Assembly: GCF_965137335.1 (NCBI RefSeq)
Contig: NZ_CBCRZD010000005.1
Length of the DNA: 64,000 nt
Strand: one strand, 5' to 3'
From: Empedobacter stercoris
GTDB lineage: Bacteria > Bacteroidota > Bacteroidia > Flavobacteriales > Weeksellaceae
In this document: piece by piece, positions 60,984-64,000 of the stretch
How the letters are laid out: every line of letters starts with the position of its first letter
Position numbering within the stretch: the stretch's first letter is position 1
Program-made: the position numbers and the translations under genes
Notes under the pieces: model-generated
What the model was told of the DNA's origin: nothing
The model's input: only the letters and a program-made list of their open reading frames with translations
The model's database searches: none

Positions 60984-62120
60984 TTATTTATAAACAAAAG
61001 CAAAATGTGCTGGAATATTACCTCCATTCGTTTTCCATTTAAACACACCATTTCGGTCAAAACAATAAATAAATCCCATAGACACATAATTTCTTGCATC
61101 TGTTAAATACAAATCTTTTGTAATAGGATTTACAGCAATTCCGTATGGTGTTTTTATTTCATTAATTTTTGGATCATTTACTAAGTTAGTATTAACGACT
61201 TCCTCTGTTTTGGTATCTATTATTCCAAAAGATTTTTTCCACTGAAACGTATTGTAATTAAACTCATTTGCATAATAATACAACTGATCGTCCACAATCG
61301 TGAAGTTGGAAACAGGAAGATTAAATGTTTTTTTGATTTTGTGTGTTTTAGAATCTAAGACAAAAAGATTAGATGGAATATCATAATAATCTCCTCGAGA
61401 AGTGATATATAAATCTCCTTCACTATCTTTTTTGATATGATGTAGGTTAATGGCTACATCTATTTTTTTTGTCTCTTTAAATGTTGTTAAATCAATTACT
61501 GAAACTGTTTTATCATAATTAGGAACTCTATAACCTCCTGAATTGGCAACATATAAATTATTATCAACGATTTCCAATTCATCTGGTTGATAACCTACAA
61601 CTTCTTCTCGTGTTATTTTTAAACTTATTGTATCTATTTCAACTACTTTTCCTAGCGGAGCTTTTGGATCTATAGAAACTGGTCCAGCATAAGAAGTTGC
61701 ATACGCTTTTCCATTTTTGAATGTAATATATCGGCAATTTTCTAACGGAATTGTTGTGATATGTTTTGCCGTTTTAAGATCCATTACTTCAATAAAATTT
61801 GAAACATTAATGACAGCATACAATTTATTTCCATAAATTTTGACATCATTCCCAACATCACCCAATTCCTTTACCATTGTAGGATTTGCCATTGCATACA
61901 TGTTTCGATGATAAACTCCTTTGGTATAATCCATATAATCTATCGTTGCTTTGTTGGTTCCCATATTTCCTTCGTTCAACAAATAGAAACCTTGTATAGC
62001 CGTATTTTCTGGTTCTGTAACGCCATCTAATTCTTCTGCTACTTGGTATATGTCTTGATGACAACTAGCAACAATTATCAAAAAGAATAAGCTAGTTAAT
62101 ATGTGAAATAGATCTCTCAT
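60984..62120 (-). CDS. Beta-propeller surface lipoprotein (YncE/DUF5074-like, BtuG-like)
   Basis: A 378-residue lipoprotein (signal ending IVASCHQD, Cys near residue 20). The rest is a seven-bladed propeller of YncE type with repeated patterns such as VGNDVKIYGNKLYAVINVSN and GKAYATSYAGPVSIDPKA. In Bacteroides the lipoprotein BtuG has this fold, sits beside the receptor BtuB and binds vitamin B12 very tightly. Here the gene overlaps the TonB receptor gene by 4 bp, so the same arrangement is present. A BtuG-like role is inferred from fold and order, not from binding residues. Confidence 0.8.
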   Translation of the reverse strand: MRDLFHILTSLFFLIIVASCHQDIYQVAEELDGVTEPENTAIQGFYLLNEGNMGTNKATIDYMDYTKGVYHRNMYAMANPTMVKELGDVGNDVKIYGNKLYAVINVSNFIEVMDLKTAKHITTIPLENCRYITFKNGKAYATSYAGPVSIDPKAPLGKVVEIDTISLKITREEVVGYQPDELEIVDNNLYVANSGGYRVPNYDKTVSVIDLTTFKETKKIDVAINLHHIKKDSEGDLYITSRGDYYDIPSNLFVLDSKTHKIKKTFNLPVSNFTIVDDQLYYYANEFNYNTFQWKKSFGIIDTKTEEVVNTNLVNDPKINEIKTPYGIAVNPITKDLYLTDARNYVSMGFIYCFDRNGVFKWKTNGGNIPAHFAFVYK

Positions 62121-64000
62121 AAATTGGCACTTAGTATTAATTTGAATTGTCTTCCAGGCATTGGATAATTAAGTACAATATCATATTGTTGGTTCATGAT
62201 ATTATTCAATTCAAAAGACGTTTTGAACGAAATATTATTTAATTTAAAAGATTTATGAATTCCCAAATCATTTGTAAACCATGGATTAAGACGATTATAT
62301 TTAATATTATCTTGATTAATATCCCAACGCTCTCCAACATAAATAAAACTGTAATTAAAATTCCATGTGTTATATTTTGCGCTTAAAACAAAAGAACCAC
62401 TATGTTCAGGTGCATAAGGAATAAGATCTTTATAGTAAGTGTCTTCTGGATTGGTAAAATCTTGCGCTTTCATAAACGAATAAGTCAACATTGGCGAAAA
62501 TTCTACTTGTCCGATATCAAAAGAAGAACGTAACTTAACATCTAATCCTCTAATTTTTACAAAACCCAAATTCATCATTGTTGCACGAAATCTACCATTG
62601 AAACCTGCAATTATTTTATCTTTTACTTCATTGTAAAAACCATCAGCTTGTATTGTAAAATTCTTAATAAATGAACTTGAATTCTTGGAATAAGTAAAAC
62701 CTAAATTGTATTGTTCTGTGTATTCTGGTTTTAAATTAGAATAACCTATATCAGTATAATACAAATCATTTAGAGTTGGCATTCTAAAAATACGTTTGTA
62801 ATATGCTCTGACATTAAAATCTTGGTTAGAAAACGGTTTATAATTCGCAATAATCGTTGGTGTCCACACATTTTTATCTGGTGCACTTGTATTCATTTCC
62901 ACCGATTCTTTGACAAAAGTTCCTAACAAACTAGCTTGCAAAGTCAGTTGTCCTACTTGATAAGTAGAAGCAATTGCGACAAGATTTGTATGACGAGTTG
63001 GATAAGAGAAATTAACCAGATCGGCATCTAAATTATTAAATTGATAATCTGTTGAGACGTTCACATCCCATTTATCTGTAATTGAATATAAATTTGCCCA
63101 AGAAAAATATACTTCTCTTTGTGTATATTCATTATTAATCTTTATCGTAGAAACAGTATCAATATAATGTGTATAATCGTAAGCAAATTTTGCTAATAAT
63201 TTGGTTTGAAAACTTTTAATCCTCTTCTCATATTTTCCTTGAACAAAATAATTTCGGTCAATCCAAGTTTGTCCACGAGCACCGAAACGTCCACGAACAA
63301 TAGCAGCTGGTAAACCACGATCCGAATTATACAAATAACCCTTTACATTCCAATTGGATTGATTTCCTTTTCCCAAAAGTCCCAATTCAAGGCGTTTTGC
63401 TTCAATTTGACCATCTTTTCTCGTTGCAACGGTATCATAAGCCTTTGTTCCATCTAATTTATTTCGTCGATATCGAAATTTATATTCTCCATTAGACTTA
63501 ATATATTCAGCGCTTAAAACTGCTGATAAACGATCAGAAATCTTTTGTTCAATTCGTGTTGAAGGGTTAATTAATTGAATAGAGCCTAATTTATATCGAA
63601 GTGTAATATTAGTACTTTTGTTGTCTCTAAAAATAGGCTTCTTAGTTTCTAAATAAATTGCAGAAGCAGAAGCATAATCTTTTGCAGATTGAAAAATATT
63701 ACTTTTTTGACCATTATATAAAGAAATCACTTCCATATCATCCAAAGAAAATTTCCCTAAATCAACAATTCCATTCTGAGCATTTCCTAGTTGAATTCCA
63801 TCATAAAAAACTCCAACATGCTGAGTTCCCATTCCTCGAACATCAATTGTTTTAAATCCACCAACTCCACCATAATCTTTGATTTGTACACCAGAAAAGA
63901 AACGAACAGCGTCGGCAACAGAATGGCTATTCAAAGCCTGTAATTGCTCTCCCTTTAATTCTTGAACAGGAACTACAGTTTTAGTATTTGTCGTTGAAAT
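62117..64000 (-). CDS. TonB-dependent receptor (BtuB-like), 5' end outside the window
   Basis: 627 residues of an outer-membrane receptor are visible; the frame is open to the right edge, so signal peptide and start are missing. The plug domain is seen (LNSHSVADAVRFFSGVQIKD, then IDVRGMGTQHVGVFYDGIQL), followed by the barrel with the usual aromatic ends (FKLILSANL). There is no carboxypeptidase-like domain in the visible part. It begins the four-gene operon with propeller, PKD and DUF5074-like proteins, which supports corrinoid uptake. A cobalamin riboswitch would be expected further upstream, beyond the window. Confidence 0.88.
   Translation of the reverse strand: MSTTNTKTVVPVQELKGEQLQALNSHSVADAVRFFSGVQIKDYGGVGGFKTIDVRGMGTQHVGVFYDGIQLGNAQNGIVDLGKFSLDDMEVISLYNGQKSNIFQSAKDYASASAIYLETKKPIFRDNKSTNITLRYKLGSIQLINPSTRIEQKISDRLSAVLSAEYIKSNGEYKFRYRRNKLDGTKAYDTVATRKDGQIEAKRLELGLLGKGNQSNWNVKGYLYNSDRGLPAAIVRGRFGARGQTWIDRNYFVQGKYEKRIKSFQTKLLAKFAYDYTHYIDTVSTIKINNEYTQREVYFSWANLYSITDKWDVNVSTDYQFNNLDADLVNFSYPTRHTNLVAIASTYQVGQLTLQASLLGTFVKESVEMNTSAPDKNVWTPTIIANYKPFSNQDFNVRAYYKRIFRMPTLNDLYYTDIGYSNLKPEYTEQYNLGFTYSKNSSSFIKNFTIQADGFYNEVKDKIIAGFNGRFRATMMNLGFVKIRGLDVKLRSSFDIGQVEFSPMLTYSFMKAQDFTNPEDTYYKDLIPYAPEHSGSFVLSAKYNTWNFNYSFIYVGERWDINQDNIKYNRLNPWFTNDLGIHKSFKLNNISFKTSFELNNIMNQQYDIVLNYPMPGRQFKLILSANL

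Overview
The window is AT-rich Bacteroidota DNA of flavobacterial type. The evidence is gliding/T9SS-type secretion signals (a C-terminal type IX sorting domain), SusC-like TonB receptors, an HMG-CoA synthase of the bacterial mevalonate pathway, lipoproteins with short SC-type lipoboxes, and repeated TAnnTTTG promoter motifs. A Weeksellaceae member (for example near Empedobacter or Chryseobacterium) fits, but the genus is not certain.

Layout. (a) 1-7.9 kb is the right end of a prophage-like integrative element. It holds a Fic protein, a small-gene cassette with a bacterial PH-domain protein, a DnaB-like helicase, a helix-turn-helix replication protein, two tandem DUF3853-like proteins, an AntA-type antirepressor, a divergent repressor and a tyrosine integrase. 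It stops at a 15-bp piece that matches the 3' end of tmRNA (ssrA), followed by a terminator, so the element probably sits in ssrA. (b) 7.96-15.7 kb is a second element bounded by 36-bp direct repeats. It holds its own integrase, a Fic gene with an in-frame amber stop, a membrane-anchored TPR/AraC regulator, a frameshifted surface protein, a broken FISUMP-domain protein and a RadC-like protein. (c) 15.7-18.3 kb is a scrapyard: a 3' gene remnant, an intact Fic gene behind four 24-bp palindromes, a helicase 5' fragment joined tail-to-tail to a surface-protein fragment, and a 5'-truncated gene. (d) From 18.3 kb on the window is ordinary chromosome.

The chromosomal part has a lipoprotein metal/cobalamin-type binding protein, tRNA-Arg(ACG), der, a cytidylyltransferase and a cupin, tRNA-Phe(GAA), cardiolipin synthase, an HdeD-like protein, mvaS, a MATE transporter, prolyl oligopeptidase, an alcohol dehydrogenase, small lipoproteins, 5-FCL, rnhA, an M1 peptidase, plsC, pgi, azurin, the folD-queE pair, an SPFH protein and a DUF59 protein. 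It continues with a TonB receptor/beta-helix pair divergent from a response regulator/histidine kinase pair, leuS, a frameshifted GNAT gene and a baeRF-like protein. The window ends in a four-gene operon (TonB receptor, beta-propeller lipoprotein, PKD-type lipoprotein, T9SS-sorted DUF5074-like protein) resembling Bacteroidota cobalamin uptake loci.

The most unusual material is in the first 18 kb: three Fic genes in three neighbouring mobile or remnant modules, one of which has an elaborate palindromic control region. No CRISPR array, rRNA or complete transposon was seen. Frameshifts in short A-runs (surface protein, GNAT) could be real or assembly errors.
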